Positions 43,837 to 53,092 of a stretch of 64,000 nucleotides of DNA are shown here, piece by piece (positions within the stretch are counted from its first letter, which is position 1; the number at the start of each line of letters is the position of its first letter). The stretch spans positions 5,518,001 through 5,582,000 of the forward strand of contig NZ_PYFT01000001.1 in assembly GCF_003023845.1 (NCBI RefSeq), in the 5' to 3' direction. The translations under genes and the position numbers were made by a program. Below the pieces are notes generated by a model. It saw only the letters and a list, made by a program, of their open reading frames with translations. It made no database searches and was not told the DNA's origin. This stretch comes from Adhaeribacter arboris. Lineage in GTDB: Bacteria > Bacteroidota > Bacteroidia > Cytophagales > Hymenobacteraceae.

Positions 43837-45987
43837 TTAGGCGGTTGCCGCTTGCTTAATCCTAAATTCAAATCCCCAAAGCTTATCGCCTGCGATTTTA
43901 TATTGCTTATAAACATACCCTAGCTGCTCCATGCCTAATTTTAATTTTCGCTTATCTATCCGGTGCTGTGTATGCTTCGTTAACCAACTGGCAATCCAAG
44001 ATAAAGAGCGACGTTGCTTATCTAAAGAGCCTACAAAACCTTCATCATCCACCCTATCAAAGTATTCCAGCACTAATTCTTTTTCGGTAAAAACTTCTTC
44101 AAATTCGGAGGTTTGCCCATTTAATAAGGCAACTTCCTCTTTGCTTAAATGCCAAGGATAGTTAAAAATGTAATGCTGGTAGACTTCGGCAAAAAGGGCC
44201 GTTTTATCTACTTCATTGTACATTTTATGATTGATAGAAAGCACATTAACCGGAATAATGCGCCGGTTGCCAGTCGGGTCGGAAAGTACCTGCGTGTCGT
44301 TGGTCGTGCCACAAAGCACCGCTAAACGCTGCAAGTCCACGTTGTTACGTCCGTATGGTTCCCGCAGGGAAAAGGTCTGCTTGGAAGTAAGTTCTTTTAA
44401 GCGTTTGGCTTCCTGCTTGGACTTGCCCCCCATTTCATCGTCCATAATCAGCAGCTTTTGGGTCATCAATAATTCATCATCTTTCCCGGCATCTAGTTTA
44501 GATTCCGCATAATACTTCGCCAAGCCCGGAGGAAACAAGCGCCGGAAAAATTCCGTTTTACCGGAACCCTGCCCCCCGGTTAAAACCAACACTAAGGGAC
44601 TGTGCTTACCGTGAGCGGCACTCACAATACCTACTAACCATTTCATTATGTAAGGCTTAATATCGAAGGTGTTGTCTGTCCGAATACAACCAATCAATTT
44701 ATCAATATTGCCTCCGGCCGGGTCATATTGGTGGCGCTGAAAAAATTCAATCAAGGGATTGTAGTCCGGCGTTAAGTCCGAATTTATGAGCCGATCGCAC
44801 AAATCGTAAGTAAGTGAATCACCAACCGCTTTCCGGGCTTGCAAGTAGATACTGTTTAAATCTTTGGCCGTTAGTTCTTTACCCTGGTGCTCGATGTAGC
44901 GGGTAATCACATTGCGGCGAAAGGAGTAGTTTGTTTTTAAGAACAATTCCGCTTGTTCGACTAATGGAAGATCGGATTCATCGCGGGTATCTATATTTTG
45001 ACTGAATACCTGCTTAACAATCGGCTCCGATTCTTCCGGTGAAATGCCATCAAACTGCTCTAAAATATTGATGGCACTGGCTTCATCGCGGCGGCTCCTT
45101 TTGGCCTGCTTCGCAGCGGTCGCAATTACCCGCGTCCGGTCCGATATAATCTGTAAGCCGGCCATTTTAGCGAAATAAAAGAAGGTACTGATAGTAATGC
45201 CGGCGCCTTTACTTTTAACGCAATAGCGGTATTGCTTAACCGTTAGCTCGTAATTATACTTGGGGTGGAATTGGCTAATGGCCACAAAGTATTCTTCGCC
45301 CGCTTCTTTAAACACCGAAGCAATCGCAAATCCTATGTTGCGCCATTGGTGGTAATCGCCCGTAAGGTCCAAGTTATTATCTACTATTTGCTGAATGACA
45401 TTATCAAAATCCGAATTAGAGTAAATAAAAGTCGTTAGTTTCGGCTGTGCTTTCTTAGGTAAGTAAGTCGTAAACTTTTGACTATTGGGATTCAGATAGG
45501 CATCCGGGTCATACGTTACGTAGCGAGGTCGCGAAACATCTTTACAGGATGGATCGGCGATGAGCGAATACTTATTGTAGTAATAACTTTCTAATCCCAA
45601 ATAAGCCTCCTGATGTCTTTTGGGATCTATCTTCACAATAGCCGCTAAACCCCGGCCAGAAGCTGAAACCATACAGGCATACATAAACGGGTCGCTTATT
45701 ATATTTTGTTTGGTTTGATTCAGATTTTGGACATCATCAAAATCAATGCACAATAAGCCGGAATGTTCCTGTAAGCCTTTTTCGTTACGCGGGCAGAAGG
45801 TACCTGAAATGGTGACGTAAGGCAGTTTCTTCTTATATTCCTGGCGACGTTCCTGGTCGGGTTCCGTCCGTACGCGATGCAGCAAATCTTCCCATTCCCC
45901 ATTTCTTACGCTGTCCAAAAAATCTATGAAAGAGATGTTTTCCGGGCTTAAAGTTTCGGTAAGATATTTAAACTTAGATATTAACAT
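43837..45987 (-). CDS. Phage primase-helicase (BT4734-like primase plus VirE-type ATPase)
   Basis: A 716-residue fusion. The N-terminal part (about 40-180) has the BT4734/BF3469-type primase pattern: FCPRNEKGLQEHSGLLCIDF, DPFMYACMVSASGRGLAAIV and SRPRYVTYDP. The middle (about 190-280) is PriCT-2-like (DYHQWRNIGFAIASVF). The C-terminal part is a VirE/D5-type ATPase with Walker A GGQGSGKTEFFRR near 470, LLIMDDEMGGKSK as Walker B, and NRRIIPVNV. It should prime and unwind DNA for element replication. It overlaps the helicase gene by 14 nt. Confidence 0.85.
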   Translation of the reverse strand: MLISKFKYLTETLSPENISFIDFLDSVRNGEWEDLLHRVRTEPDQERRQEYKKKLPYVTISGTFCPRNEKGLQEHSGLLCIDFDDVQNLNQTKQNIISDPFMYACMVSASGRGLAAIVKIDPKRHQEAYLGLESYYYNKYSLIADPSCKDVSRPRYVTYDPDAYLNPNSQKFTTYLPKKAQPKLTTFIYSNSDFDNVIQQIVDNNLDLTGDYHQWRNIGFAIASVFKEAGEEYFVAISQFHPKYNYELTVKQYRYCVKSKGAGITISTFFYFAKMAGLQIISDRTRVIATAAKQAKRSRRDEASAINILEQFDGISPEESEPIVKQVFSQNIDTRDESDLPLVEQAELFLKTNYSFRRNVITRYIEHQGKELTAKDLNSIYLQARKAVGDSLTYDLCDRLINSDLTPDYNPLIEFFQRHQYDPAGGNIDKLIGCIRTDNTFDIKPYIMKWLVGIVSAAHGKHSPLVLVLTGGQGSGKTEFFRRLFPPGLAKYYAESKLDAGKDDELLMTQKLLIMDDEMGGKSKQEAKRLKELTSKQTFSLREPYGRNNVDLQRLAVLCGTTNDTQVLSDPTGNRRIIPVNVLSINHKMYNEVDKTALFAEVYQHYIFNYPWHLSKEEVALLNGQTSEFEEVFTEKELVLEYFDRVDDEGFVGSLDKQRRSLSWIASWLTKHTQHRIDKRKLKLGMEQLGYVYKQYKIAGDKLWGFEFRIKQAATA

Positions 45988-47512
45988 ATTCTTCTTCCAT
46001 TTGATGGTTTACCCAACCCGCTTTATAATTTTTCAATTGGGCATATTCTTCTAGGGCCGTGCGGCCCCGTTCCCGAAGTTGATGCACCGCCCAACCTATT
46101 TTATAGCCCCTCAAAAGGCGGAATGCTTCTACTTCACGCACACTCATTTTGTTTGCCGGCTTATTTAAATCGCTAGGTGTAATTTCCACAAAGCCGGCAG
46201 ATCGAAGTAGCTCTTTAGTTTCTACTTCTTTAGTGTATTTAAACCCACAGTGTTGGCACAATTTGGATACTGCCGGAATAATGGCATTGCATTCCGGGCA
46301 TTCTTTTACTGGGGCAACTCCGGCGTTTTTACTTGGTTTTTTGGGGTTTAAAAAGCGTTCTTTCCAGTTTACCGGCTCATTCCAAAGCCCATGCTCTTTG
46401 AAATTGGAACCCATATCAATAATGATAAAATCTTCTTTCCCTTCCAGAATCCGACTGCCCCGGCCACACATTTGAAAGTAAAGCGAAGTGCTTTTAGTGG
46501 CCCGGTTAACGATAATACAGGAAATGGAAGGTTCATCAAATCCGGTGGTAAGCACTCCCACGTTGCACAAAACTTCAAACTCACCTTTCTTGAAAGAAGC
46601 TAAAATTCTTTTACGCTCAGTTTCCGAGATCTCTCCATCTAAGTGTTCGCAACGGATACCGGCATCCCGAAAAGCATCCCGCATTTTCAAGCTATGTTCA
46701 ATATTGATATTGAAACAAATGGCCTTTCTGCCTTGGGCAAAGTCTTTATAATGATTAATTGCATCATCATACATGAGCTTCTTATCAAAAGCACCCATTA
46801 ACGAAGCATCCGTATACTCTCCCATTTTAGTTTTCAGGTTCGATACTTCTTCTATTGCCCCGTATGTCCGGGCGGATGCCAAAAAACCCATTAGGATTAA
46901 AGAAGGAATATCTATCGGCACAATTATTTCATCAAAGAAGTCTTTCAAAGGAAATTCCTTCTTAGATGAAATCGGGGTAGCCGTGGCGCCGATAATATGG
47001 ACATCCGGAAATAATTCTAAAACCTTACGAAAATTACCTAAATGGCATTCATCAATAATTATCAGCGTTATATTACCAATTACTTGAACGAATTCAGGCT
47101 TTTGTAAACGACGGTAGAGCGTTTCTACCATTGCCACGTAACATGAGGAGGGATGAATGTGCTTGCAATTTGCCTGAATAATAAAGGGGTTTAAACCTAC
47201 TTTCGATAAAGCACCGTTGGCCTGAGTTAGTAGTTCTACCCGGTGAGTAAGGATTAATACCTTACCTCCTTTATCAATTGTTTTTTTGGCTAAATCACTA
47301 AAGGTATAAGTTTTTCCCGCTCCGGTGGGCAAGCACAGAATGACCTTCTTTTTTTGCGAACGAAAAGCTCCTCGTAACTGCAAAATGGCTTCTGATTGGT
47401 AGGGTCTTAATGATAATATAGAAGGGTCTTTTTTTTCTTTTGCAAGTAGGGGAATGATAGTGTTCTCCTTATCACTCTTTTCAATTGTTTGGTTAGATAG
47501 AGGGAATTTCAT
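45974..47512 (-). CDS. DEAD/DEAH-box helicase (SF2)
   Basis: A 512-residue protein with complete SF2 motifs: LRPYQSEAI, Walker A LPTGAGKT at 61-68, DECH at 154-157, GATATP at 174-179, and motif VI QMCGRGSR near 350. A C-terminal zinc ribbon (CPECNAIIP ... LCQHCG) follows, as in phage replication helicases of this class. It lies between the HTH gene (4-nt overlap) and the primase (14-nt overlap), forming a replication transcript. Confidence 0.88.
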   Translation of the reverse strand: MKFPLSNQTIEKSDKENTIIPLLAKEKKDPSILSLRPYQSEAILQLRGAFRSQKKKVILCLPTGAGKTYTFSDLAKKTIDKGGKVLILTHRVELLTQANGALSKVGLNPFIIQANCKHIHPSSCYVAMVETLYRRLQKPEFVQVIGNITLIIIDECHLGNFRKVLELFPDVHIIGATATPISSKKEFPLKDFFDEIIVPIDIPSLILMGFLASARTYGAIEEVSNLKTKMGEYTDASLMGAFDKKLMYDDAINHYKDFAQGRKAICFNINIEHSLKMRDAFRDAGIRCEHLDGEISETERKRILASFKKGEFEVLCNVGVLTTGFDEPSISCIIVNRATKSTSLYFQMCGRGSRILEGKEDFIIIDMGSNFKEHGLWNEPVNWKERFLNPKKPSKNAGVAPVKECPECNAIIPAVSKLCQHCGFKYTKEVETKELLRSAGFVEITPSDLNKPANKMSVREVEAFRLLRGYKIGWAVHQLRERGRTALEEYAQLKNYKAGWVNHQMEEEYVNI

Positions 47513-47907
47513 ATCTTTACTGCTGCGTTAAAGAATATTATTAGATTAAGGCTGTGGTGGTGCACAGCCTTATTTTTTTGTTTTGCACGAGCGCTCTTTG
47601 CTAAAGATAAAACGATATCTTGATTATTAGATTTTTCTAATAATTGAGATTCAATCCAGTTAAGAAGGTCTTTGCGGGAAAATACTAAACGGGAACCGAA
47701 GCACTTAAGGGGTACCTCGTTAGCTGCACATTGCTTTCTGAATTTGGATTCGCTTATTGTACACCCTTGTTCGTTTAAAAATTTTAATGCTTCTTCAAAA
47801 TTGCACCGGTCTGTTTGGGACGGCGCCGAAGGTATAAATTTGCTTTCTATAAGGAGCTCGATCCGGTTTAACTTTCTTTCTAATACTGCGAATGGGTTGT
47901 CTATCAT
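47509..47907 (-). CDS. HTH (MerR/excisionase-like) regulator
   Basis: A 132-residue protein with a coiled N-terminus (VLERKLNRIELLIESK) and an HTH_17-like domain at about 38-90: FEEALKFLNEQGCTISESKF, then CFGSRLVFSRKDLLNWIESQ. Such proteins stand beside integrases in Bacteroidota mobile elements. Its end overlaps the helicase start by 4 nt. A hairpin (47548-47571, AAGGCTGTG/CACAGCCTT) lies inside the 3' coding part, with its T-run on the opposite strand. Four GTTGC half-sites precede the gene. Confidence 0.65.
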   Translation of the reverse strand: MIDNPFAVLERKLNRIELLIESKFIPSAPSQTDRCNFEEALKFLNEQGCTISESKFRKQCAANEVPLKCFGSRLVFSRKDLLNWIESQLLEKSNNQDIVLSLAKSARAKQKNKAVHHHSLNLIIFFNAAVKI

Positions 47908-47937
47908 GGCCTATCTTTTTAAGTATAGACCAAAATT

Positions 47938-47982
47938 GCAACGGTTTTAAGTTGCGATTTTTGCTAATAAGTTGCTGCAACT
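47938..47982. promoter_or_regulatory. GTTGC/GCAAC half-site cluster upstream of the HTH gene
   Basis: GCAAC at 47938-47942, AAGTTGC at 47949-47955 and 47969-47975, and TGCAACT at 47976-47982, the last two forming a near-palindrome. All lie in the 84-bp gap between the HTH gene start and the next gene. A likely binding region for a regulator. Confidence 0.4.
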
Positions 47983-47991
47983 AAAAAGCAA

Positions 47992-48711
47992 TTATTTGGG
48001 CTTTTGTAAATTATAGATAATTCTTTTATGAGCATTAAACATCTCTTCCTCTTTATCGAACAAGCTTTCTCTACTTACATTATTGAAATATCTGTCATAA
48101 GCTTGTCTCTCGCCTATTTTACCGAAGCATTGAGTTAAAGATTTATTTAAACGTGTTTTGTTCTTGGTATAATTTTTCGTTATTAATTCAAATTCTTCCA
48201 GTGCTAACAACATATAAAATATTTCTTGCGGGTCAGAGTTCTGGTACTCCTTAATTAAAGCCGGTAAGATTTCTTTTCCTTCTTCAGTTAAAAAGTCTTC
48301 AAATAAAACCTCTTTCTTGGTACTTGTATTTTCGCTATTTCGAGGAGGAGTAACTTTATTTTCTCTATACTGTATTGTTTTTTCAATAGCATATAGCAAA
48401 TCTTTAAAGCGATTAATATAAACATTTCGATTTTCTATAATAAGTTGATTTAATTCCACTGCATTTCGAAAAGGCGTAGGATGCTCATCAAAGTATCCTT
48501 GTAAATTAGTTATTATTTGAACGCATTGGATTTCAAACAACCTCAATTCTTCAAGAGTAGAATTTGTGCTGTAACGCGTTAAAATTCTTTCATACTCGGT
48601 TTTCCACTGGTTTATATTTCTTTCATAGTCAGATTGTTCCCGTAGATTTTCATAATTTAAATCAGCTTGAAGTTTTTCAAGCTCATCATCTGAGGTTATC
48701 ACATTCGTCAT
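47992..48711 (-). CDS. Hypothetical helical protein next to the integrase
   Basis: A 239-residue, almost fully helical protein (start MTNVITSDDELEKLQADLNY; later EEGKEILPALIKEYQNSDPQ). No catalytic motif was recognised. It lies 9 bp downstream of the integrase gene, so it is probably co-transcribed. The type is often seen beside phage integrases in this phylum, without known function. Confidence 0.55.
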   Translation of the reverse strand: MTNVITSDDELEKLQADLNYENLREQSDYERNINQWKTEYERILTRYSTNSTLEELRLFEIQCVQIITNLQGYFDEHPTPFRNAVELNQLIIENRNVYINRFKDLLYAIEKTIQYRENKVTPPRNSENTSTKKEVLFEDFLTEEGKEILPALIKEYQNSDPQEIFYMLLALEEFELITKNYTKNKTRLNKSLTQCFGKIGERQAYDRYFNNVSRESLFDKEEEMFNAHKRIIYNLQKPK

Positions 48712-48720
48712 GTATATAAA

Positions 48721-49986
48721 TCAAAAGTTAGTTAATAAAGCCGCATTCTTAGCCCGTTCTTCCTGCTCAAAGGATGCAAGGTAGTTTTCTGTAGTTTTTA
48801 GATCACTATGACCCAGGCTCTCCGATATAAAGGCAATGTTAGCACCAGACCGTTTTAATACACTGGCATAACTATGCCGGGCTGTGTAGGTAGATAGATT
48901 ACTAATACCTAAAGCTGCTCCTATAATCTGAAGATGGTGGCACATAAAGGAAATAAGATTTGAAATAACCTTTTTTTCTTCAATGGCACTTTCTCCACCC
49001 TTCATGAAGGTAAAGATATAATCATCTGGATTATTGGACTTATTTCCCCATTTATCCATTATGGCTTGCATCTGTGGGGTAACTATTGCTAGGATAAGCT
49101 TCTTTTTTTTGGTTTTAGTTATTGTTTTTTGCCGGTAAAACGCAATCTCATTACCTCGGATATTACTGAACTTAAAACGACAAATGTCAGCCATATTTGC
49201 CCCATTACATAAGTAAGAGAAAAACCATAGATCCCGGGATAACTCCTGTTTACTGTTTTTACACTCATAATTAACAATCCTGGCTATTTCTTTTAAGTTT
49301 AAAGCAATATTACGGCCGGCAGATTGAGGAATTTCATATTTACCCTTTCCAAATGGATACTGGTTAGCTTTTATAATGCCGGCTGCTTTAGCCTCATTAA
49401 CAATTACCTGTAAAGACCGCAAATACATGGAAATAGTAGTGTAAGACTTTCCTTTATCTAACATATACCGTTCAAACCGCCGCAACCAATCTGGAGTAAT
49501 CTGATTAAACTTAATGTTATTACCGGCAAAAACTGTAAGGCTTACTTCCGCTGATTTATATATGGCAACCGTTCCTACTTGGTTATTTTCCAACATACTT
49601 GCTATTCTGGCTTTTATGGCAGTATTAACCGAAAGGCCTAAAGCGCTACCTAATCTTATATTTAAAGAATCAAAAGTAAATAGATCATCTTTTATTAAAT
49701 CCCGGGTTGCCTGCTTAATCTTATCGAATGCCACTTGAATATCTTTTTTAAGATCAGAAAGCTTTTTGCTTTTAGCATCGGGTAGCCTTACCCATTCGGT
49801 TAAAGTAAGCCACTTCCCGGTAGAGTAGTATTTACGCTCTCTCTTAAAAGTTACTCTTACTTTTACCGGATATAGGCCTTCTTTATTTGCCCTTCTATTG
49901 TCTATCATGGCCGCTATGGTTACACCACTATCTGAGTAATCAAACATAACTAGTTTCTTACAATGTTGCACACACAATTTGCACAC
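48721..49986 (-). CDS. int: Tyrosine recombinase / phage integrase
   Basis: 421 residues from the first ATG; the ATG at 49947 (residue 14, MFDYSDSGVTIAAMIDNRRA) is a better start, because the first 13 codons lie in a repeated arm-type site. Domains: N-terminal strand-rich arm-binding region (VKVRVTFKRERKYYSTGKW), SAM-like core-binding domain (about 100-205), catalytic domain with TARHSYASVL (Arg370/His371), LGHSDLKTT (His393) and nucleophile Tyr402 in TENYLASF. The box I Arg region reads YLCNGANMADICR, as in other Bacteroidota phage integrases. It lies 0.13 kb inside attR and should integrate and excise this element. Confidence 0.9.
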   Translation of the reverse strand: MCKLCVQHCKKLVMFDYSDSGVTIAAMIDNRRANKEGLYPVKVRVTFKRERKYYSTGKWLTLTEWVRLPDAKSKKLSDLKKDIQVAFDKIKQATRDLIKDDLFTFDSLNIRLGSALGLSVNTAIKARIASMLENNQVGTVAIYKSAEVSLTVFAGNNIKFNQITPDWLRRFERYMLDKGKSYTTISMYLRSLQVIVNEAKAAGIIKANQYPFGKGKYEIPQSAGRNIALNLKEIARIVNYECKNSKQELSRDLWFFSYLCNGANMADICRFKFSNIRGNEIAFYRQKTITKTKKKKLILAIVTPQMQAIMDKWGNKSNNPDDYIFTFMKGGESAIEEKKVISNLISFMCHHLQIIGAALGISNLSTYTARHSYASVLKRSGANIAFISESLGHSDLKTTENYLASFEQEERAKNAALLTNF

Positions 49987-49988
49987 AA
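49966..49988 (+). repeat. Putative integrase arm-type site, right end
   Basis: Two TTGCACACA units (49966-49974 and 49979-49987) separated by CAAT. It matches the left-end site at 1929-1949. It is 126 bp inside attR and just upstream of the better integrase start. Confidence 0.5.
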
Positions 49989-50108
49989 TATAAGAAAATA
50001 AACGAAAATGGAAAGTATTAAATGCATTATAAATTACTTATAATTAGCCTTTATATTGCTTTATGCGAACAAATGAAAATAGGAGAAATTAAAAGAAAAT
50101 AACATCTA

Positions 50109-50129
50109 CCTACTGCAAACGCATATAGA
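50109..50129 (+). repeat. attR core of the prophage
   Basis: CCTACTGCAAACGCATATAG plus a final A, matching 1834-1854 with one T/C change. The exact 16-bp core is 50114-50129. Reading across it gives LLQTHI, as at the left junction. Confidence 0.88.
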
Positions 50130-50544
50130 AGAAGTTGGTAGTAAACAAGCGGTTGCTATTTCTCTGGGCGGACAATCCGAAGTAATTCCTCATTTAATTT
50201 TTGCTGCCTCGGTTTTCAATATTAATCAGGCGAAATTAGCCGAGTATACTGATGAGCGTTTGCCAACTGTTATGCGGGCTGGGTTATCGTACCAGCCTGT
50301 ATCATCGGTGCTTTTAGTAACGGAAGCCGAGAAGCACTTAGATTACCCGGTTAATGTAAAAGTAGGTCTGGAGTATAAATTAATTGCTAAGCTTAGCTTA
50401 CGTGCTGGAATTGCTACTGCTACTGAACAATTTTCGTTTGGCACGGGCTTTCAGGCAAAACAACTTCAATTCGATTATGCCTACGGCCGACAAACCGTGT
50501 TAGGTAACCTGCACCAATTAGCTATTTCATATAAATGGAATTAA
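50114..50544 (+). pseudogene. 3' half of the split PorV-like beta-barrel gene
   Basis: The frame continues the protein begun at 1451: after LLQTHI it reads EEVGSKQAVAISLGGQSEVI, then beta-barrel strands (VNVKVGLEYKLIAKLSLRAG), ending LHQLAISYKWN with the terminal aromatic pattern of outer-membrane barrels. No promoter or native start belongs to this half. An internal ATG at 50260 is not expected to give a functional protein. The stop overlaps the next gene's ATG at 50535, showing they were once one operon. Confidence 0.85.
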
Positions 50545-52664
50545 GCAGCAAGAAGTGGCTGATAACATTGCTTTTTAGTTTTCTAATAGCAAAAAGTGTG
50601 GTTGTCTCTGCCCAGGATGTTCCCCGGCCAACCCTTAACTTGGAACTGTTTGCCCAAGAATTGTTGGCTCAGCCTGATAATACTAATCTGGTCTACGAAG
50701 ATATTTACGAAAATCTTTTACAATATTACCAGCAACCAATTAATCTCAACCAAACTACCCGCGAAGAATTAGAGTCACTGTTTATTCTGTCGCCGGCTCA
50801 AGTAAACAACTTTTTTGAGTATAGGAAGCAGAACAGCCCATTATTAAATATTTACGAATTACAAGCGGTACCAAGTTTTGATGTACAAACTATTTATAAA
50901 CTCTTACCATTTGTAGATGTTCCTGAAGGCAACCTGTTTGCTCAATTAAAGCCGCTATGGTTACGAATGCGGCAGGAGCAAAACCAATATCTGCTTGTTC
51001 GCTATGATCGTTCTTTGCAGCAAAAAAAAGGCTATACTTTGGCGGATACTAGCAGTATGGGTAATGTCGCCTCTAGATATCAAGGATCACCGGATAAGTT
51101 TTTAGTTCGTTACCGCAACAGTCATGCCCGGGATTACAGTGTGGGGTTTACCGCCGAAAAAGATGCCGGAGAAAAATTTATCTGGAATACGAACTCTCAA
51201 CGGTATGGTCTGGACTTTTACTCGGCGCATGTGCAATTGTATAACCAAGGTAAATTTAAAACCCTGGCTTTGGGAGATTATCAAATTCAATTTGGGCAGG
51301 GACTATTATTGGCGGGCGGCTTTGGGGTAGGTAAAGGAGCCGAAACCATTACTACCTTGCGCCGGAGTAATTTGGGGATCCGACCCTATACTTCTGTTTT
51401 AGAAGCTTCGTTTTTGCGGGGAGCGGCTTTCACCTACTCGTGGCACCAATGGGAATTAACTTCTTTTTATTCTAATAAAAAACTTGATGGAAACGTGGAA
51501 AGTGGGCTGGATACTCTCGATGCTAATACTGGATTAGAGGAATTTTCTTTTTCGTCTATTCAAACAACGGGTTTTCACCGCACTCTTTCCGAAATTGCTG
51601 CCAAACATCAGTTAAGGGAGCAAGTAGCCGGGAGTAATCTTTTGTTTCGGACTAAGAATCAGCCGTTTACCATTGGTATAACGGCTCTCCGAACTGTTTA
51701 TAATGTGGCCAGGAAACCCTTGTCCCGAACCTACAATCAATTTGAGTTTGCCGGACGACAACTTACCAACTTAGGGACGCATTATTCATATAATTGGCAT
51801 AATATAAACTTATTTGGTGAAACAGCTTACTCCTCTACGGGTGGTTGGGGAACTGTAAATGGTTTACTGGCAAGCTTATCGGCTCGTCTGGAAGCTTCCA
51901 TCCTTTACCGGAATTACAGCCGGAGGTTTTACTCCTTTTATGGCACTGCTTTTGGGGAAAACACCCGGAATAATAATGAGCAAGGCTGGTATTTTGGAGT
52001 AAAGATAAAACCAACAACTCCGTGGGAAATTACTGCTTATTACGACGCCTTTATTTTTCCGTGGTTAAAATACCGGGTAGATGCCCCTTCCTACGGGCAC
52101 GAAAGTTTAGTAAGATTGCAATATCGCCCAAGCAAAACGGCTTTGTTGTACGTGCAATTTCGTTCGGAAAAGAAAGGCCGTAATGCTCCGTTACTAAACC
52201 AGCAAATTGATTTTGTAAGTCAGGCAAGACACAACAGTTATTTACTTTACCTGGATTATACTCCCACCGCAAAAGTTAATTTACGGTCCCGTATCCAGCA
52301 CAGTACTTTTGCATTAGCTGGAACCACTACCCAAGGATATTTCATGGCTCAGGATATTAATCTTGATTTAAAAAGATGGCAGCTAAGCGCTCGGTATGGT
52401 TTATTCGACACGGATAATTATGATAACCGCCAATATACCATTGAAAGAGATGTATTGTATGCCTTTTCGGTGCCGGCTCTGAGTGGATTAGGAGCACATT
52501 ATTATGTATTAGCCCAATTTAAAGTGGGTCCTAATCTTGATTTCTGGATTAAATATTCAAATACTAATTACCGTCATCAGGAAACTATTGGATCAGGTTT
52601 AGAAGAAATCAAAGGACATAAACGAGAAGACATTCGTTTACAAGTTCGTTATGGATTTAATTAA
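50535..52664 (+). CDS. Helix-hairpin-helix (ComEA-like) outer-membrane beta-barrel protein
   Basis: 709 residues: signal peptide (1-27, VVVSAQD), then a helix-hairpin-helix region at about 70-118 (INLNQTTREELESLFILSPA, SPLLNIYELQAV), then about 550 residues of alternating strand sequence with many Tyr, Arg and Asn, ending YGFN. This two-part design is common in Bacteroidota but its function is unsettled; DNA uptake is suggested only by the HhH part. It starts within the preceding gene (10-nt overlap), so it was the second gene of an operon now cut off from its promoter by the prophage. Confidence 0.75.
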   Translation: MELSSKKWLITLLFSFLIAKSVVVSAQDVPRPTLNLELFAQELLAQPDNTNLVYEDIYENLLQYYQQPINLNQTTREELESLFILSPAQVNNFFEYRKQNSPLLNIYELQAVPSFDVQTIYKLLPFVDVPEGNLFAQLKPLWLRMRQEQNQYLLVRYDRSLQQKKGYTLADTSSMGNVASRYQGSPDKFLVRYRNSHARDYSVGFTAEKDAGEKFIWNTNSQRYGLDFYSAHVQLYNQGKFKTLALGDYQIQFGQGLLLAGGFGVGKGAETITTLRRSNLGIRPYTSVLEASFLRGAAFTYSWHQWELTSFYSNKKLDGNVESGLDTLDANTGLEEFSFSSIQTTGFHRTLSEIAAKHQLREQVAGSNLLFRTKNQPFTIGITALRTVYNVARKPLSRTYNQFEFAGRQLTNLGTHYSYNWHNINLFGETAYSSTGGWGTVNGLLASLSARLEASILYRNYSRRFYSFYGTAFGENTRNNNEQGWYFGVKIKPTTPWEITAYYDAFIFPWLKYRVDAPSYGHESLVRLQYRPSKTALLYVQFRSEKKGRNAPLLNQQIDFVSQARHNSYLLYLDYTPTAKVNLRSRIQHSTFALAGTTTQGYFMAQDINLDLKRWQLSARYGLFDTDNYDNRQYTIERDVLYAFSVPALSGLGAHYYVLAQFKVGPNLDFWIKYSNTNYRHQETIGSGLEEIKGHKREDIRLQVRYGFN

Positions 52665-52674
52665 TACTATTGCT

Positions 52675-52717
52675 AAGAAGTAGATACTTTTTGATAGTGA
52701 AAAAGTATCTACTTCTT
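52675..52717 (+). terminator. Strong hairpin after the beta-barrel gene
   Basis: An 18-bp perfect stem (52675-52692 / 52700-52717) with loop GATAGTG, 11 bp after the stop. The stem holds its own T-run; nothing else in the window has a stem this long. Confidence 0.75.
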
Positions 52718-52719
52718 AT

Positions 52720-53029
52720 ACTAAAAACCCTAATAGTATTTTAACAAGCTAGGTAACTATTCTTGCTAAAAGTAGATTAATAAAAGCGAGTTGCAAAAGC
52801 GCCAATGTCTGCTCCCCTTATGAAAACCAATCAATAATAAAAAAATTCATTAAATTTTAACATAGCTGCCGCTATCATTAAGAGACGTAATTGCGGTTAA
52901 CTCGCCCAGTTATCCACTTGTTAACCCCACCTTTAGCTAAGACATATGCCTTGGGCTTAGTTCTGGCAGTTGAGAAAAAACATTAGCCTATATTAGTTTT
53001 GTAATAAAGCTGTAAACTGAGCGTTTTAT
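52720..53029. other. Intergenic up to the IS3-type element
   Basis: About 310 bp with no reading frame of plausible composition and no clear motif. Confidence 0.5.
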
Positions 53030-53092
53030 TGGTACGAAAGGGGCAATGCAACAGTTTACTGGAGGCTTTTTTTAAGCGGCTACTATTTGTTG

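Larger units (their letters stand above)
1839..50129. mobile_element. Integrated prophage (about 48.3 kb), probably defective
   Basis: The limits are the direct repeats at 1839-1854 and 50114-50129, which split one host gene in frame. A tyrosine recombinase sits just inside the right end. Phage functions seen: terminase small and large subunits, tape-measure protein, primase-helicase, DEAD/DEAH helicase, VRR-NUC, a Rha-like regulator and HTH proteins. Portal, major capsid and lysis genes were not recognised, and fragments of head and tail genes are displaced. The element carries much cargo: DNA polymerases, a protease, lipoproteins, a T9SS substrate and a toxin-antitoxin pair. Confidence 0.88.

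Noticed and set aside
1839-50129. Alternative that the element is an integrative conjugative element
   Set aside because: No relaxase, Tra or VirB-type genes were seen, while terminase and tape-measure genes are present.
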